A stretch of 64,000 nucleotides of DNA from Pseudomonadota bacterium (GCA_021821195.1 JAKACT010000002.1:496001-560000), one strand, 5' to 3'; shown: positions 28,383-37,528, counted from the stretch's first letter. A program made the numbers and translations. Notes: generated from the letters alone by a model not told the origin.

Positions 28383-29174
28383 GTGGTCAAACCGCTGCCG
28401 CGCCTGAAGCTGCAAGGCTTCAACAACCTCACCAAGTCGCTCAGCTTCAACATCTACGACGTCTGCTACGCGGCGTCGGAAGACGAGCGCAGGCGCTACA
28501 TCGAGTACATCGACGAGGAATACAACGCCGACCGCCTCACCCAGATCCTCACCGACGTGGCGGAGATCATCGGCGCGAACATCCTCAACATCGCCCGCCA
28601 GGACTACGACCCGCAGGGTGCGTCGGTCACGATCCTGATCTCCGAGCAGCCGGTGATCGACAAGGCCGACGCCAAGGGCGTGATCTCCGACGCGGTGGTC
28701 GCCCACCTCGACAAGTCGCACATCACCGTGCACACCTACCCGGAAACCCATCCGGACAATGGCATCGCCACCTTCCGCGCCGACATCGACGTGTCGACCT
28801 GCGGCGTGATCTCGCCGCTGAAGGCGCTGAACTACCTGATCGAGTCGCTGGAGTCGGACATCGTGGTGATGGACTACCGCGTGCGCGGCTTCACCCGCGA
28901 CGTGAAGGGCCGCAAGCACTTCATCGACCACAAGATCAATTCGATCCAGGATTACCTGGCCAAGAACATCCGCGCGCGCTACGAAATGCTCGACGTGAAC
29001 GTGTACCAAGAGAACATGTTCCACACCAAGATGCACCTGAAGGACTTCGACCTCGACCAGTACCTGTTCGAGGAGAAGGCGCGCAACCTGTCGTTCAAGG
29101 AGCGCATGAAGATCGAGGCGCGGCTCAAGCGCGAGATCGAGGAGCTCTACCACGGCCGCAACCTGGTCGACTGA
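28383..29174 (+). CDS. speD: S-adenosylmethionine decarboxylase proenzyme
   Basis: This 263-residue enzyme is the class I (E. coli-type) pyruvoyl enzyme that makes decarboxylated SAM for spermidine. The self-cleavage site is at Lys111-Ser112 ([14 protein letters not shown]), the same numbering as in E. coli, followed by [20 protein letters not shown]. The start is GTG; homologues begin at the same place. No speE is adjacent. A perfect hairpin ends the gene. Confidence 0.95.
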   Translation: MVKPLPRLKLQGFNNLTKSLSFNIYDVCYAASEDERRRYIEYIDEEYNADRLTQILTDVAEIIGANILNIARQDYDPQGASVTILISEQPVIDKADAKGVISDAVVAHLDKSHITVHTYPETHPDNGIATFRADIDVSTCGVISPLKALNYLIESLESDIVVMDYRVRGFTRDVKGRKHFIDHKINSIQDYLAKNIRARYEMLDVNVYQENMFHTKMHLKDFDLDQYLFEEKARNLSFKERMKIEARLKREIEELYHGRNLVD

Positions 29175-29197
29175 TAGTCGATCGGTTTGGCGGGTCT

Positions 29198-29225
29198 GCA
29201 AAAGCCGGCGCAAGCCGGCTTTTGC
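29198..29225. terminator. bidirectional terminator between speD and the convergent gene
   Basis: This is a perfect 12-bp stem, GCAAAAGCCGGC/GCCGGCTTTTGC, with a GCAA tetraloop. A-rich and T-rich arm bases allow function on both strands. Confidence 0.8.
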
Positions 29226-29236
29226 GTTGCCGGGCC

Positions 29237-29770
29237 TCAGCCGATGCCGGGCCTTGCGGACAGACCGAGTGCGCTGGCAACCAGCTGCATCGCCTCCTCG
29301 TCGCGCTCGTGGGTGATCCAGCCGGACAGGGTTGCCTCGCCGGTTTCGGCCGTCCACAGGCTGTAGTGGCGTTCGCGCAGCTGGACGGACGCGGCCTGCA
29401 GCAGCGCGCTGGTGCCTGGCGGTTCCCCTGCATCGTCGTCCACGCCCCAGTCGATGCGTAGCCGCCAGCGCCCCGCCAGCTCGTCTAGTGCCTCCATCAG
29501 GCCCTGTGCATCTTCCTCGCCCACGTGGAAGCCGGCCTTCCAGTCGATGGCGTCACGCAGTAGCGGCACCGGGTCCGCATCGTCGCCGGCATCCTCCAGG
29601 GCAAGCCGGAAGGCGGCGAACTGCTGCAGGGCGGCGTCCTCGTCGCCTGGGTTGACCAGCAGCAGGAACTGCCATGCCACCATCTCCAGCGCATCGTCCT
29701 CGTCCACGTCGGCCTGGACGTGGAAGGCATGGCCGAAATTGTCGTCGGGGTCGTAGTCGTGGCTGGCCAT
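29237..29770 (-). CDS. acidic cytoplasmic protein of unknown function
   Basis: This 177-residue protein is strongly acidic (many Asp/Glu, for example DDAGDDADPVPLL and EEDAQGLMEALDEL) and has no signal or membrane segment. I do not recognise the family. The start at MASHDYDPDDNFGH is supported by AGGAG seven bases upstream. It is divergent from yaeQ across about 110 bp. Confidence 0.8.
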   Translation of the reverse strand: MASHDYDPDDNFGHAFHVQADVDEDDALEMVAWQFLLLVNPGDEDAALQQFAAFRLALEDAGDDADPVPLLRDAIDWKAGFHVGEEDAQGLMEALDELAGRWRLRIDWGVDDDAGEPPGTSALLQAASVQLRERHYSLWTAETGEATLSGWITHERDEEAMQLVASALGLSARPGIG

Positions 29771-29882
29771 CGCGCCGCTCCTGTCTGCGTTCAGGCGCGC
29801 AGCATACGTCGCATCGGCGGGCCCGCGACGGGGCCCGTAGAATGGCGCACCCCAAACCGGCCGAGTGGCCCGAGGACGCGCC

Positions 29883-30443
29883 ATGGCCGCCAACGCCACC
29901 ATCTACAAGGCCGAGTTGCAGGTCACCGATCTCGACCGCCATTACTACGCCAGCCATGCGCTGACGCTGGCCCAGCACCCGTCGGAAACCGAAACCCGGC
30001 TGCTGGTGCGGCTGCTCGCCTTCGCGCTGCATGCCGACGAGCGCCTGGAGTTCGGGCGCGGGCTCAGCGACGAGGACGAGCCGGCGCTGTGGCGACGCGA
30101 CTACACCGGCGACATCCAGCAGTGGATCGAGCTCGGCCAGCCGGACGAGGGCCGCCTGCGCAAGGCCAGTGGGCGCGCGGCCCAGGTGGTGGTGGTGGGC
30201 TATGGCGGGCAGGCGGCCGAGGCTTGGTGGAAGCGCAATGCGCCTGCGTTGGCGCGCCTGCGCAACCTGACCGTGATGGAGCTGGATGACGCGGCGGTGG
30301 AGGCGGCGACCACGTTCCTCGAACGCGGGATGCGGGTGACCGCGATGATCCAGGATGGCGAGCTGCAGCTGATGGATGCCGCGCGCAGCATTTCGATGCG
30401 TCCGCGCATGCGGATGGTGGACGGGGCCGTCGCGGCGGATTGA
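29883..30443 (+). CDS. yaeQ: YaeQ-family protein
   Basis: This 186-residue protein belongs to the YaeQ family, which has a PD-(D/E)xK nuclease-like fold and unknown function. It matches at ATIYKAELQVTDLDRHYY, ERLEFGRGLSDEDEPALW and WIELGQPDEGRLRKA. Length is close to the E. coli protein (about 180). An upstream GTG at 29865 would add six residues but the ATG fits homologues. Confidence 0.92.
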   Translation: MAANATIYKAELQVTDLDRHYYASHALTLAQHPSETETRLLVRLLAFALHADERLEFGRGLSDEDEPALWRRDYTGDIQQWIELGQPDEGRLRKASGRAAQVVVVGYGGQAAEAWWKRNAPALARLRNLTVMELDDAAVEAATTFLERGMRVTAMIQDGELQLMDAARSISMRPRMRMVDGAVAAD

Positions 30444-30475
30444 GGTGGCAGGGTGCGCGCCTGCGCAATGGTGGC

Positions 30476-31120
30476 TCAAAGCCGGTAGGCCACCGTCTTC
30501 ATCACCGTCGACATCGCCGCCATCAGGGCCGGAATCGGCGGCGGCAGGATGCGCGCGCCGGCCGCCAGCGCGTTGTCCGCGTGGCGGGCTTCATCGTCCT
30601 TCATCACCGACAGGATCGCGCGGCTGCGCGCGTCGGCTTCCGGCAGGGCCTGCAGGTGTTCGGCAAGGTGCGCCTCGACCTGGCGCTCGGTTTCGACCAC
30701 GAAGCCCAGGTTCCAGCCATCGCCGCGCAGTCCCGCCGCCGCGCCAATCGCCCAGCTGCCGGCGTACCAGAGCGGGTTGAACAGGCTGGGCCGGCTGTCC
30801 AGCTCGCGCAGGCGGTCGGCGCACCAGGCCAGGTGGTCGGTCTCCTCCTGCGCGGCTTCCAGCAGGTGCGCGCGGGTGGCGGGGTCGCGCGCCACCGCGG
30901 CCTGGCCGATGTAGAGCGCCTGCGCGCAAACTTCGCCGGTATGGTTGATGCGCATCAGCCCGGCGGAATGGCGGCATTGCCCGGCATCGAGCGGGGCATC
31001 CGGTTCGTCGGCGCCGGGGTTGCGGCGTTCCGCGCGCGGCGCGCCCAGCACGGTGGTCAGGGCGTTCTGGGCTGAATCCAGCAGCCGGTCCAGCGGACCG
31101 AGGTGGCGTAGCGTGTCCAT
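30476..31120 (-). CDS. coq7: demethoxyubiquinone hydroxylase
   Basis: This 214-residue diiron monooxygenase hydroxylates 2-polyprenyl-3-methyl-6-methoxy-1,4-benzoquinone in ubiquinone synthesis. It is the COQ7 type rather than the flavoprotein UbiF. Iron ligands are visible in [34 protein letters not shown] and [11 protein letters not shown]. Convergent with yaeQ, it is divergent from rplM. Confidence 0.93.
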   Translation of the reverse strand: MDTLRHLGPLDRLLDSAQNALTTVLGAPRAERRNPGADEPDAPLDAGQCRHSAGLMRINHTGEVCAQALYIGQAAVARDPATRAHLLEAAQEETDHLAWCADRLRELDSRPSLFNPLWYAGSWAIGAAAGLRGDGWNLGFVVETERQVEAHLAEHLQALPEADARSRAILSVMKDDEARHADNALAAGARILPPPIPALMAAMSTVMKTVAYRL

Positions 31121-31161
31121 CCGAGCATTCTAGGCCGTGCGCGGCCGGGACTTGCGGCGAC

Positions 31162-31190
31162 TTGCCCGTAGCCGGGCTTGCGTGTATGAT
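31162..31190 (+). promoter_or_regulatory. promoter of rplM-rpsI
   Basis: TTGCCC (31162-31167) and TATGAT (31185-31190) are spaced by 17 bp. The mRNA would have a leader of about 100 bases before rplM, long enough for ribosomal-protein feedback control, though I recognise no defined leader motif. Confidence 0.6.
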
Positions 31191-31299
31191 TCCGCTTCTT
31201 TCGCGCCCGGGCATGCCCCGCCAGCACGGAAAACAACGCGAGGCGCCGTTCCGCGAACCGGAACCAGCCCGACCAGGTACCCCTGAAAAAGAGTTCCCA

Positions 31300-31728
31300 A
31301 TGAAGACTTTCATCGCCAAGAACGAGACCGTCCAGCGTGACTGGTACGTCGTCGACGCCGAGGGCAAGACCCTGGGCCGTCTGGCCGCAGCACTGGCCTA
31401 TCGCCTGCGCGGCAAGCACAAGCCCGTTTTCACCCCGCACGTCGACACCGGCGACTATCTGGTCGTGATCAATGCCGACAAGATTGCGGTGACCGGCAAC
31501 AAGCTGCGCGACAAGATGTACCACCGCTTCACCGGTTACATCGGCAACCTGAAGACGGAGTCGCTGGGCCAGGCGCTGGAGCGCCACCCGGAGCGCGTAA
31601 TCGAAATCGCGGTCAAGGGCATGCTGCCGAAGGGCCCGCTGGGCCGCGCCATGTACCGCAAGCTCAAGGTCTATGCCGGTGCCGAGCACCCGCACGCCGC
31701 CCAGCAGCCGCAGCCGCTCGACATCTAA
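31300..31728 (+). CDS. rplM: 50S ribosomal protein L13
   Basis: This 142-residue protein equals the E. coli length. Typical stretches are [36 protein letters not shown] and [19 protein letters not shown]. It is an early assembly protein of the large subunit. It is followed 12 bp later by rpsI, the universal proteobacterial pairing. Confidence 0.97.
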   Translation: MKTFIAKNETVQRDWYVVDAEGKTLGRLAAALAYRLRGKHKPVFTPHVDTGDYLVVINADKIAVTGNKLRDKMYHRFTGYIGNLKTESLGQALERHPERVIEIAVKGMLPKGPLGRAMYRKLKVYAGAEHPHAAQQPQPLDI

Positions 31729-31740
31729 GGTCTGATCATC

Positions 31741-32133
31741 ATGGCTATTTCCCAGAATTACGGCACCGGCCGCCGCAAGTCCTCCACCGCCCGCGTGTTC
31801 CTGCGCAAGGGCAGCGGCAACATCACCGTCAACGACCGTCCGCTGGACGAGTTCTTCGGTCGCGAGACCGCGCGCATGATCGTGCGCCAGCCGCTCGAGC
31901 TGACCAAGAACACCGAGAACTTCGACATCGTGGTCACCACCACCGGTGGCGGCATCACCGGCCAGGCCGGCGCGATCCGCCTCGGCATCGCCCGCGCGCT
32001 GGTCGAGTACGACGAAACCCTGAAGACCGAGCTGCGCAAGGCCGGCTTCATGACCCGCGACGCCCGCGAAGTCGAGCGCAAGAAGGTCGGCCTGCACAAG
32101 GCCCGTCGCGCCACCCAGTTCTCCAAGCGCTGA
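31741..32133 (+). CDS. rpsI: 30S ribosomal protein S9
   Basis: This 130-residue protein has the S9 signature [33 protein letters not shown] and the conserved C-terminal QFSKR that reaches the P-site tRNA. It is in operon with rplM. Confidence 0.97.
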   Translation: MAISQNYGTGRRKSSTARVFLRKGSGNITVNDRPLDEFFGRETARMIVRQPLELTKNTENFDIVVTTTGGGITGQAGAIRLGIARALVEYDETLKTELRKAGFMTRDAREVERKKVGLHKARRATQFSKR

Positions 32134-32146
32134 TCCTGGCGTGCAT

Positions 32147-32166
32147 GGCGCCGGTTCGCCGGCGCC
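32147..32166 (+). terminator. UUCG-loop hairpin after rpsI
   Basis: A perfect 8-bp stem, GGCGCCGG/CCGGCGCC, closes a TTCG tetraloop 13 bases after the rpsI stop. No T-run follows, so it may protect the mRNA 3' end or terminate inefficiently. Confidence 0.4.
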
Positions 32167-32174
32167 GCGGCGTG

Positions 32175-32202
32175 TTCCACTTCACGTCGAACGCGGTACA
32201 AT
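32175..32202 (+). promoter_or_regulatory. tRNA-Gln promoter
   Basis: A good -10 box, TACAAT (32197-32202), lies ten bases before the mature tRNA 5' end. The -35 region (TTCCAC, 32175-32180) is weak. Confidence 0.45.
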
Positions 32203-32211
32203 TTGCTCCAT

Positions 32212-32286
32212 AGCCCCGTCGCCAAGCGGTAAGGCACCTGACTCTGACTCAGGCATTCGGTGGTTCGAATCCATCCGGGGCTGCCA
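32212..32286 (+). tRNA. tRNA-Gln (anticodon CTG)
   Basis: The 75-base cloverleaf has acceptor arms AGCCCCG/CGGGGCT, discriminator G and an encoded CCA end. The D arm reads GCCAAGCGGTAAGGC, the anticodon stem is CCTGA/TCAGG with loop CTCTGAC (anticodon CTG, reading CAG), and the T arm contains GGTTCGAATCC. The sequence is close to E. coli tRNA-Gln. Confidence 0.97.
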
Positions 32287-32310
32287 CATTCGAAGTCGCG
32301 ATACCAGCAG

Positions 32311-32337
32311 AACCCGCCCGCAAGGCGGGTTTTGTTT
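32311..32337 (+). terminator. terminator after tRNA-Gln
   Basis: The stem AACCCGCC/GGCGGGTT (8 bp) with a five-base loop is followed by TTGTTTT. It is a classical rho-independent terminator. Confidence 0.8.
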
Positions 32338-32388
32338 TGCCCGCGGAAGCGCAATGCGACAATCGCGCCTCCCGCCCGGAATGCCACC

Positions 32389-33138
32389 ATGCCTGTCGCC
32401 CACTTCGCCCCGCCTGCCGTGTCGCTGCCGTCGCTGGACGACGTGCTGCGAGCGCGCGGCTACGTGGTGCTGGGCGCGGCCAATGTGGCGAGGCTTGCCG
32501 GTGTCGCCCCGGAAGCACTGCAGGCGCTGGTGCCCAGCTGGGACGACTTGCGCCTCGACGAATACCTGAAGGACGGCGGCCGCTACCGCCGGCGCCGCCA
32601 TGCCTGCTTCGTGGTCGAAGGCGACGCACTGCGGCAGGTGCCGCACCGCATGCACTGGCAGCCGGTGGAATACAACGCGCTGCACGGCGGCATGGAGCGC
32701 TGGTTCGAGGCCGTCGATCCGGCCACGATCGCGCAGCCGGCGTGGCCCGCGCTGGTGCTGGCGCTGGCCCGCGCCTGTTCGCGCCAGCGGCCCGGGGTGG
32801 CGCGCTGGCACGTGGAGGCGCACCAGTTCCGCATCGACACCAGCGATGGCCTGGGCCGGCCCACGCCGGAAGGCGCGCACCGCGATGGCGTGGATTTCGT
32901 GGCGGTGCTGCTGGTGGCGCGGCAGGCGATCAAGGGCGGCGAAACCCGCGTGTTCGCCGCCGATGGCCCCGACGGCCAGCGCTTCACCCTCGACGAGCCG
33001 TGGTCGCTGCTGCTGATGGACGACGCCCGCGTGATCCACGAATCCACCCCGATCCAGCCGCTCGATGCCGAAGGCGGCCATCGCGACACGCTGGTGCTGA
33101 CGTTCCGGGCAAGCGGGTTCCTTGGGGATCCGGATTGA
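32389..33138 (+). CDS. 2OG-Fe dioxygenase family protein
   Basis: This 249-residue protein resembles the 2OG-Fe_Oxy_2 family (amino-acid hydroxylases and related biofilm-stress proteins). Iron ligands are visible as HRD in EGAHRDGVDFVAVLL and a distal His in DDARVIHESTPIQPL, followed by RDTLVLTFR, whose Arg may bind 2-oxoglutarate. The substrate is unknown. It stands alone between tRNA-Gln and the FAH-family gene. Confidence 0.82.
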   Translation: MPVAHFAPPAVSLPSLDDVLRARGYVVLGAANVARLAGVAPEALQALVPSWDDLRLDEYLKDGGRYRRRRHACFVVEGDALRQVPHRMHWQPVEYNALHGGMERWFEAVDPATIAQPAWPALVLALARACSRQRPGVARWHVEAHQFRIDTSDGLGRPTPEGAHRDGVDFVAVLLVARQAIKGGETRVFAADGPDGQRFTLDEPWSLLLMDDARVIHESTPIQPLDAEGGHRDTLVLTFRASGFLGDPD

Positions 33139-33177
33139 TCGGTTGCCGCCAGGGGCCTGCCTGGCCGCGGCGGTGTC

Positions 33178-33191
33178 GTTACAATTGCAAC
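33178..33191. promoter_or_regulatory. candidate operator upstream of the FAH-maiA pair
   Basis: GTTACAATTGCAAC is symmetric at 12 of 14 positions about a CAATTG centre. It lies in an AT-rich island unlike the surrounding DNA, overlaps a TACAAT -10-like box, and ends 25 bp before the gene start. A MarR- or TetR-type repressor is plausible. Confidence 0.35.
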
Positions 33192-33216
33192 TAATAAATT
33201 GACGCACGAGGTCACC

Positions 33217-34206
33217 ATGAAGCTGGGTTCTCTCAAGGAAGGCGGGCGCGACGGTACCCTGGTCGTGGTGTCGCGGGATCTGGCGCGCGCCGTGCGCGCC
33301 ACCGGTATCGCGCCGACCCTGCAGCTGGCGCTGGAGGATTGGGAGAACGCCGCGCCGCGCCTGAATGCGCTGTACGAGGACCTCAACGCCGGCAACGCCG
33401 CCGCTGCGTTCGACCTCGACGTGCACGCGCTGGCTGCGCCGCTGCCGCGTGCCTATGAGTTCGTCGATGGCAGTGCCTACCTGCCGCACGTCGAGCGCGT
33501 GCGCCGCGCGCGCGGCGCGCAGGTGCCGGAAAGCTTCTACGTCGATCCGCTGATGTACCAGGCGGTCAGCGCCGGCTTCCTCGGCCCGCGCGATCCGGTC
33601 AAGGTGGTCAGCGAGGACTACGGGATCGACCTCGAGGCCGAAGTGGTGATCGTCACCGACGACGTGCCGATGGCGGTCACGCCGGAACAGGCCGCCGGCC
33701 ACATCCAACTGGTCGGCATCATCAACGACGTCTCGCTGCGCAACCTGATCCCGCCGGAGCTGGCCAAGGGCTTCGGCTTCCTGCAGTCCAAGCCGCGCAG
33801 CGCGCTGGGTCCGGTGTTCGTGACCCCGGACGAGCTGGGCGAGGCCTGGCAGGACAACAAACTGCACCTGCCGATGCTCACCCATGTCAATGGCGAGTGG
33901 TTCGGGGCGCCGGAAGCGGGCGTGGACATGCAGTTCGACTTCGCCCAGCTGGTCGCGCACGCGGCCAAGACCCGCCCGCTGTCGGCCGGCACCATCGTTG
34001 GCTCGGGCACCGTGGCCAACGAAGACGCCGCGCTGGGGGCGTCCTGCTTCGCCGAGCGGCGCACCGTCGAAACCCTGCGCGACGGCAAGCCCAGCACGCC
34101 GTTCATGTCGTTCGGCGACACCGTCCGCATCGAGGTGCTGGATCGCGAAGGCGGCAGCATCTTCGGCGCCATCGAGCAGCGCATCGAGCGCCAGCCGCTG
34201 CCCTGA
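33217..34206 (+). CDS. fumarylacetoacetate hydrolase family protein
   Basis: This 329-residue FAH-superfamily protein carries YVDPLMYQAVSAGFLGPRDPV, metal-site acids in DYGIDLEAEVVIVTDD, and GSGTVANEDAALGASC. Its position before maiA supports a role as the last step of tyrosine/homogentisate breakdown (fumarylacetoacetate to fumarate and acetoacetate). The short bacterial form differs from the eukaryotic enzyme in lacking the N-terminal SH3-like domain. ATG 33217 is preferred over a TTG six codons upstream. Confidence 0.9.
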   Translation: MKLGSLKEGGRDGTLVVVSRDLARAVRATGIAPTLQLALEDWENAAPRLNALYEDLNAGNAAAAFDLDVHALAAPLPRAYEFVDGSAYLPHVERVRRARGAQVPESFYVDPLMYQAVSAGFLGPRDPVKVVSEDYGIDLEAEVVIVTDDVPMAVTPEQAAGHIQLVGIINDVSLRNLIPPELAKGFGFLQSKPRSALGPVFVTPDELGEAWQDNKLHLPMLTHVNGEWFGAPEAGVDMQFDFAQLVAHAAKTRPLSAGTIVGSGTVANEDAALGASCFAERRTVETLRDGKPSTPFMSFGDTVRIEVLDREGGSIFGAIEQRIERQPLP

Positions 34207-34279
34207 AGCGCGGGCAGACGGCCGAAGTGGCGGCATCAGCGGTCTTGCGCCGCGCTGCCGCCGCGCTAAGGTGGCGGGC

Positions 34280-34945
34280 ATGAGCGAGCCGCTGCAGCTG
34301 TATTCCTACTGGCGTTCCAGCGCCGCCTACCGCGTGCGCATCGGCCTGAACCTGAAGGGCCTGCCCTACGAGATCGTGCCGGTGCACTTGGTGCGCGATG
34401 GCGGCCAGCAGCATTCGGAGGCTTACCGCGCGATCAACCCGCAGCAGCTGGTGCCGACGCTCGGCCATGGCCAGCGCCGGCTGGGCCAGTCGCTGGCGAT
34501 CCTGGAGTATCTGGACGAAGTCTGGCCGGATCGCCCGCTGTTGCCGGCCACCGCGCGCGCGCGCCAACGCGTGCGTGCGCTGGCGCTGCTGGTGGCATGC
34601 GACGTGCACCCGCTCAACAACCTGCGCGTGCTGCAGTATTTCGAGCGCGAGTGGAACGTGCCGCAGCCCGAGCGCGATGCGTGGGTGAAGCACTGGATCA
34701 CGGACGGCTTCGCTGCTGCCGAGGCGCTGCTGGCGGAGCATCCGTCCACCGGCGATTTCTGCGAGGGCGAAACCCCCACCTTGGCGGACTGCTGCCTGAT
34801 TCCGCAGATCTACAACGCGCGCCGCTTCGGCGTGGACATGGCGGCCTATCCCACGCTGGCCCGGATCGAGGCCTGCTGCCTGAAACTGCCGGCGTTCGAC
34901 GCTGCGCGGCCGGAAAACCAGCCGGACGCGCCCGCCGCGCGCTGA
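34280..34945 (+). CDS. maiA: maleylacetoacetate isomerase
   Basis: This 221-residue zeta-class GST isomerises maleylacetoacetate to fumarylacetoacetate. The N-terminus LYSYWRSSAAYRVRIGLNLKG contains the SSx2xR glutathione/catalytic motif, and NPQQLVPTL and ADCCLIPQIYNARRFGVD are characteristic. It is 73 bp after the FAH gene, in the same operon. hmgA and hppD are not in the window. Confidence 0.94.
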   Translation: MSEPLQLYSYWRSSAAYRVRIGLNLKGLPYEIVPVHLVRDGGQQHSEAYRAINPQQLVPTLGHGQRRLGQSLAILEYLDEVWPDRPLLPATARARQRVRALALLVACDVHPLNNLRVLQYFEREWNVPQPERDAWVKHWITDGFAAAEALLAEHPSTGDFCEGETPTLADCCLIPQIYNARRFGVDMAAYPTLARIEACCLKLPAFDAARPENQPDAPAAR

Positions 34946-34976
34946 CGGCGGGGCTGGTTGCGCGGCGTCACCCGGC

Positions 34977-36083
34977 TCAGTGCGCCGCGAACACGTCCGC
35001 GTAAGGGTCGTGTTCGCCGCTGGCGCCTTCCGACAGGCGGAACTTGAGGGCCAGGCCGTCGCGGGAATCGGCCGCCTTCAGCGCTTCCTCCAACTCGATC
35101 CGGCCTTCTTTGTGCAGGCGGAACAGGCACTGGTCGAAGCTCTGCATGCCGTCCTGCAGCGATTCCTCCATCGCCGTCTTGATCTCGTGGACCTGACCGC
35201 GGCGCAGCAGGTCGCGGATCATCGGGGTGTTGATCAGCACCTCGGTGGCCGGCATGCGGCGGCCGTCCACGCCCAGCACCAGCCGCTGGCTGATCACCGC
35301 CTTGAGGTTAAGCGCCAGGTTCATCAGCACGTTCTTGTGCGCGCCCTCGGGGAAGAAGTTGAGGATGCGCTCGATGGTCTGGTCGGCGTTGTTGGAGTGC
35401 AGCGTGGCCAGGCAGATGTGGCCAGTCTCGGCGAAGGCGATCGCCGCCTCCATCGTCTGCGCATCGCGGATTTCGCCGATCAGGATCACGTCCGGCGCCT
35501 CGCGCATCGCGTTCTTCAGCGCGGCCTGGAAGCTGTGCGTGTCGAGCCCGACTTCGCGCTGGTTGACCACCGACAGCTTGTGTCGGTGCAGGTACTCGAT
35601 CGGGTCCTCGATGGTGAGGATGTGGCCGGTGCTGGTGCTGTTGCGATGGTCGATCATCGACGCCAGCGTGGTGGACTTGCCGGAACCGGTGGAGCCGACG
35701 ATCAGCACCAGCCCGCGCGGCGCCATGATGATGTCCTTCAGCACCGTCGGCAGCTGCAGCTCCTCGATGCTGGGGATGATGCTGCGGATGGTGCGGATCA
35801 CCATGCCCACTTCGCCACGCTGCTGGAACACGTTGACGCGGAAGCGGCCGCTGCCTGGCACCGAGATCGCCATGTTGAGCTCTTTCTCGCGCTCGAACTC
35901 GGCGATCTGGGCGGCGTCCATCAGGCCATAGGCGATGTCGCGGCATTCGCCGGCGGTGAGCGGCGCATCGCTCATCGGCTGGACCATGCCCTCGATCTTG
36001 ATGTTCACCGGCGCGCCGGTGGACAGGAACATGTCCGAGGCGTCCTTCTCCGCCATCAGTTTGAAGTAATGGCTGATATCCAT
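34977..36083 (-). CDS. pilU: type IV pilus retraction ATPase PilU
   Basis: This 368-residue hexameric ATPase of the PilT/PilU family has Walker A GSTGSGKSTTLASMID, the Asp box TIEDPIEYLH, Walker B DVILIGEIRDAQT and the His box TGHICLATLHSNNA. The N-terminus MDISHYFKLMAEKDASDMFLS and the extended C-terminus fit PilU better than PilT. AAGGGAG precedes the start. pilT is not next to it, unlike the usual pilTU pair; the upstream neighbour is a divergent OmpA-type gene. Confidence 0.92.
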   Translation of the reverse strand: MDISHYFKLMAEKDASDMFLSTGAPVNIKIEGMVQPMSDAPLTAGECRDIAYGLMDAAQIAEFEREKELNMAISVPGSGRFRVNVFQQRGEVGMVIRTIRSIIPSIEELQLPTVLKDIIMAPRGLVLIVGSTGSGKSTTLASMIDHRNSTSTGHILTIEDPIEYLHRHKLSVVNQREVGLDTHSFQAALKNAMREAPDVILIGEIRDAQTMEAAIAFAETGHICLATLHSNNADQTIERILNFFPEGAHKNVLMNLALNLKAVISQRLVLGVDGRRMPATEVLINTPMIRDLLRRGQVHEIKTAMEESLQDGMQSFDQCLFRLHKEGRIELEEALKAADSRDGLALKFRLSEGASGEHDPYADVFAAH

Positions 36084-36175
36084 GAGGCTCCCTTGCTGCG
36101 CGTCCGCCGGGGGTTTGCATCGCCGGCGATGGCTTCCCACAATGGCCGCGACGTAACGACGAGCCGCGACCTCCC

Positions 36176-37438
36176 ATGCGCCAAAGCTTCGCACACTTCC
36201 GCATCGCGCTGTATGCCCCGATCCTTGCCGGCGCGCTGCTCGCCGGCGGCTGCGCCAGCCTGCCGCCGCCGACCGCCGAACTGGACGCCGCGCGGCAGGC
36301 CCTGCTGCGTGCGGAGTCGGCCGATGCCGACCAATACGCGCCCGATGTGCTGGCGGCCGCCCGCGGCAGCCTGCAGCGGGCGCAGGAGGCGATGGCCCGC
36401 GGTCGCGATGACGAAGCGCGCGCGACGGCGCTGTCGGCTGCGGCCGAAGCCGATCAGGCGCGGGTGCGCAGCAATGCCGCCCGCACCCGCGCCGAACTGC
36501 TGCAGAAGCGGGCGGAGATCGCCGAACTGCGTGCGCGCCTGCAGATGGACGAGGCGCCGCTGCCCGATGATCCGCTGGACACGCCGGTCCTCGCCGGCAG
36601 CGCCGAACAGCGCGCGCAAGCGCTGGATGCCGACCCGCGGCTGGCTCCGTTCGCCCAGTACGAACGGCTGCAGGCGCGGCAGGCGCTGGCGACGCTGGCC
36701 ACGGTGGCGCGCCGCGACCTGCCGGCCGCGCTGGCGCAGGCGGAGCGGCGCGTGGCCATTGCCGAGCAGGCGGCGCGTATCGAAGCCGCCCAGCGCGAAA
36801 TCGAGCGGCTGGAGCGTGAGCGCAGCGAGCTGTTGATCGAAGCCAGTCGCCGCGACGCCGAAACCGCGCGCGCGGAAGCGGAGCGCATGCGCCTGCAGGC
36901 CCAGCTGCAGGCGGAGGAAGCGGCCCGTCTGCGCGCCCAGGCGGAACAGGTCGAGGCGGTGCTGGACGGTGCCCAGGCCGCGCAGCAGGACAAGCTGGAC
37001 GCCGCCCGCGAGAAGGAGGCGGCGTTGGCGCGCAAGGAAGCGGAGCTGGTCGCCGGCGCCAAGCTGCCGCCGCTGCGCCATGACGCGCGCGGCGAAGTGT
37101 TCACCCTTGCCGGCGATGCCTTCGCTTCGGGTCAGGCCAAACTCACCGGATCCGCGGCCGCCAGCGTCAAGGCGCTGGGCATCTATCTGGCGGCGTTGCC
37201 GGGCGGTGTGGTGCAGGTGATCGGGCATACCGACAGCCAGGGCGACGCTGCCGCCAACCGGACGCTGTCCGAGCAGCGCGCGCAGCAGGTGCGTGCCAGC
37301 CTGGTGGCCGCCGGACTGGCGCGCGACCGGGTCAGCGCGGAGGGCCGCGGCGCCGCCGAACCGGTGGCCGACAACGGGAGTGCCGCAGGTCGGGCGAAGA
37401 ATCGCCGCGTGGAGATCATGGTTTCCAAAAAGCCCTGA
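36176..37438 (+). CDS. OmpA-family lipoprotein with long coiled coil
   Basis: This 420-residue lipoprotein has a lipobox at LAGGC (Cys26), a DUF4398-like N-terminal helical segment (ARQALLRAESADADQYAPD), a long Ala/Glu/Arg-rich coiled coil (about 190-300), and a C-terminal OmpA-like peptidoglycan-binding domain with GHTDSQGDAAANRTLSEQRA and NRRVEIMV. It should tether outer membrane to peptidoglycan. It is divergent from pilU with a 92-bp shared spacer. Confidence 0.88.
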   Translation: MRQSFAHFRIALYAPILAGALLAGGCASLPPPTAELDAARQALLRAESADADQYAPDVLAAARGSLQRAQEAMARGRDDEARATALSAAAEADQARVRSNAARTRAELLQKRAEIAELRARLQMDEAPLPDDPLDTPVLAGSAEQRAQALDADPRLAPFAQYERLQARQALATLATVARRDLPAALAQAERRVAIAEQAARIEAAQREIERLERERSELLIEASRRDAETARAEAERMRLQAQLQAEEAARLRAQAEQVEAVLDGAQAAQQDKLDAAREKEAALARKEAELVAGAKLPPLRHDARGEVFTLAGDAFASGQAKLTGSAAASVKALGIYLAALPGGVVQVIGHTDSQGDAAANRTLSEQRAQQVRASLVAAGLARDRVSAEGRGAAEPVADNGSAAGRAKNRRVEIMVSKKP

Positions 37439-37493
37439 AAAATCATTGACTTGAAGCGGGTTGCGGCATCCGCGGCCGGACCCTGCGCGGCAC

Positions 37494-37522
37494 TTGCCAA
37501 GCGCCTGTTGCAGGCGTAGGGT
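37494..37522 (+). promoter_or_regulatory. candidate promoter of the structured RNA
   Basis: TTGCCA (37494-37499) and TAGGGT (37517-37522) are spaced by 17 bp. The -35 element matches consensus at five of six positions. The predicted transcript start is near 37529. Confidence 0.4.
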
Positions 37523-37528
37523 CGGATA

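Noticed and set aside
32212-32286. tRNA-Gln as an integration site for a mobile island
   Set aside because: The tRNA 3' end is not repeated within the window and ordinary core genes flank it on both sides.
34980-36836. 618-codon open frame on the plus strand across pilU
   Set aside because: It is a shadow of pilU and the OmpA-type gene: high GC gives long antisense frames, and the product has no recognisable motif.
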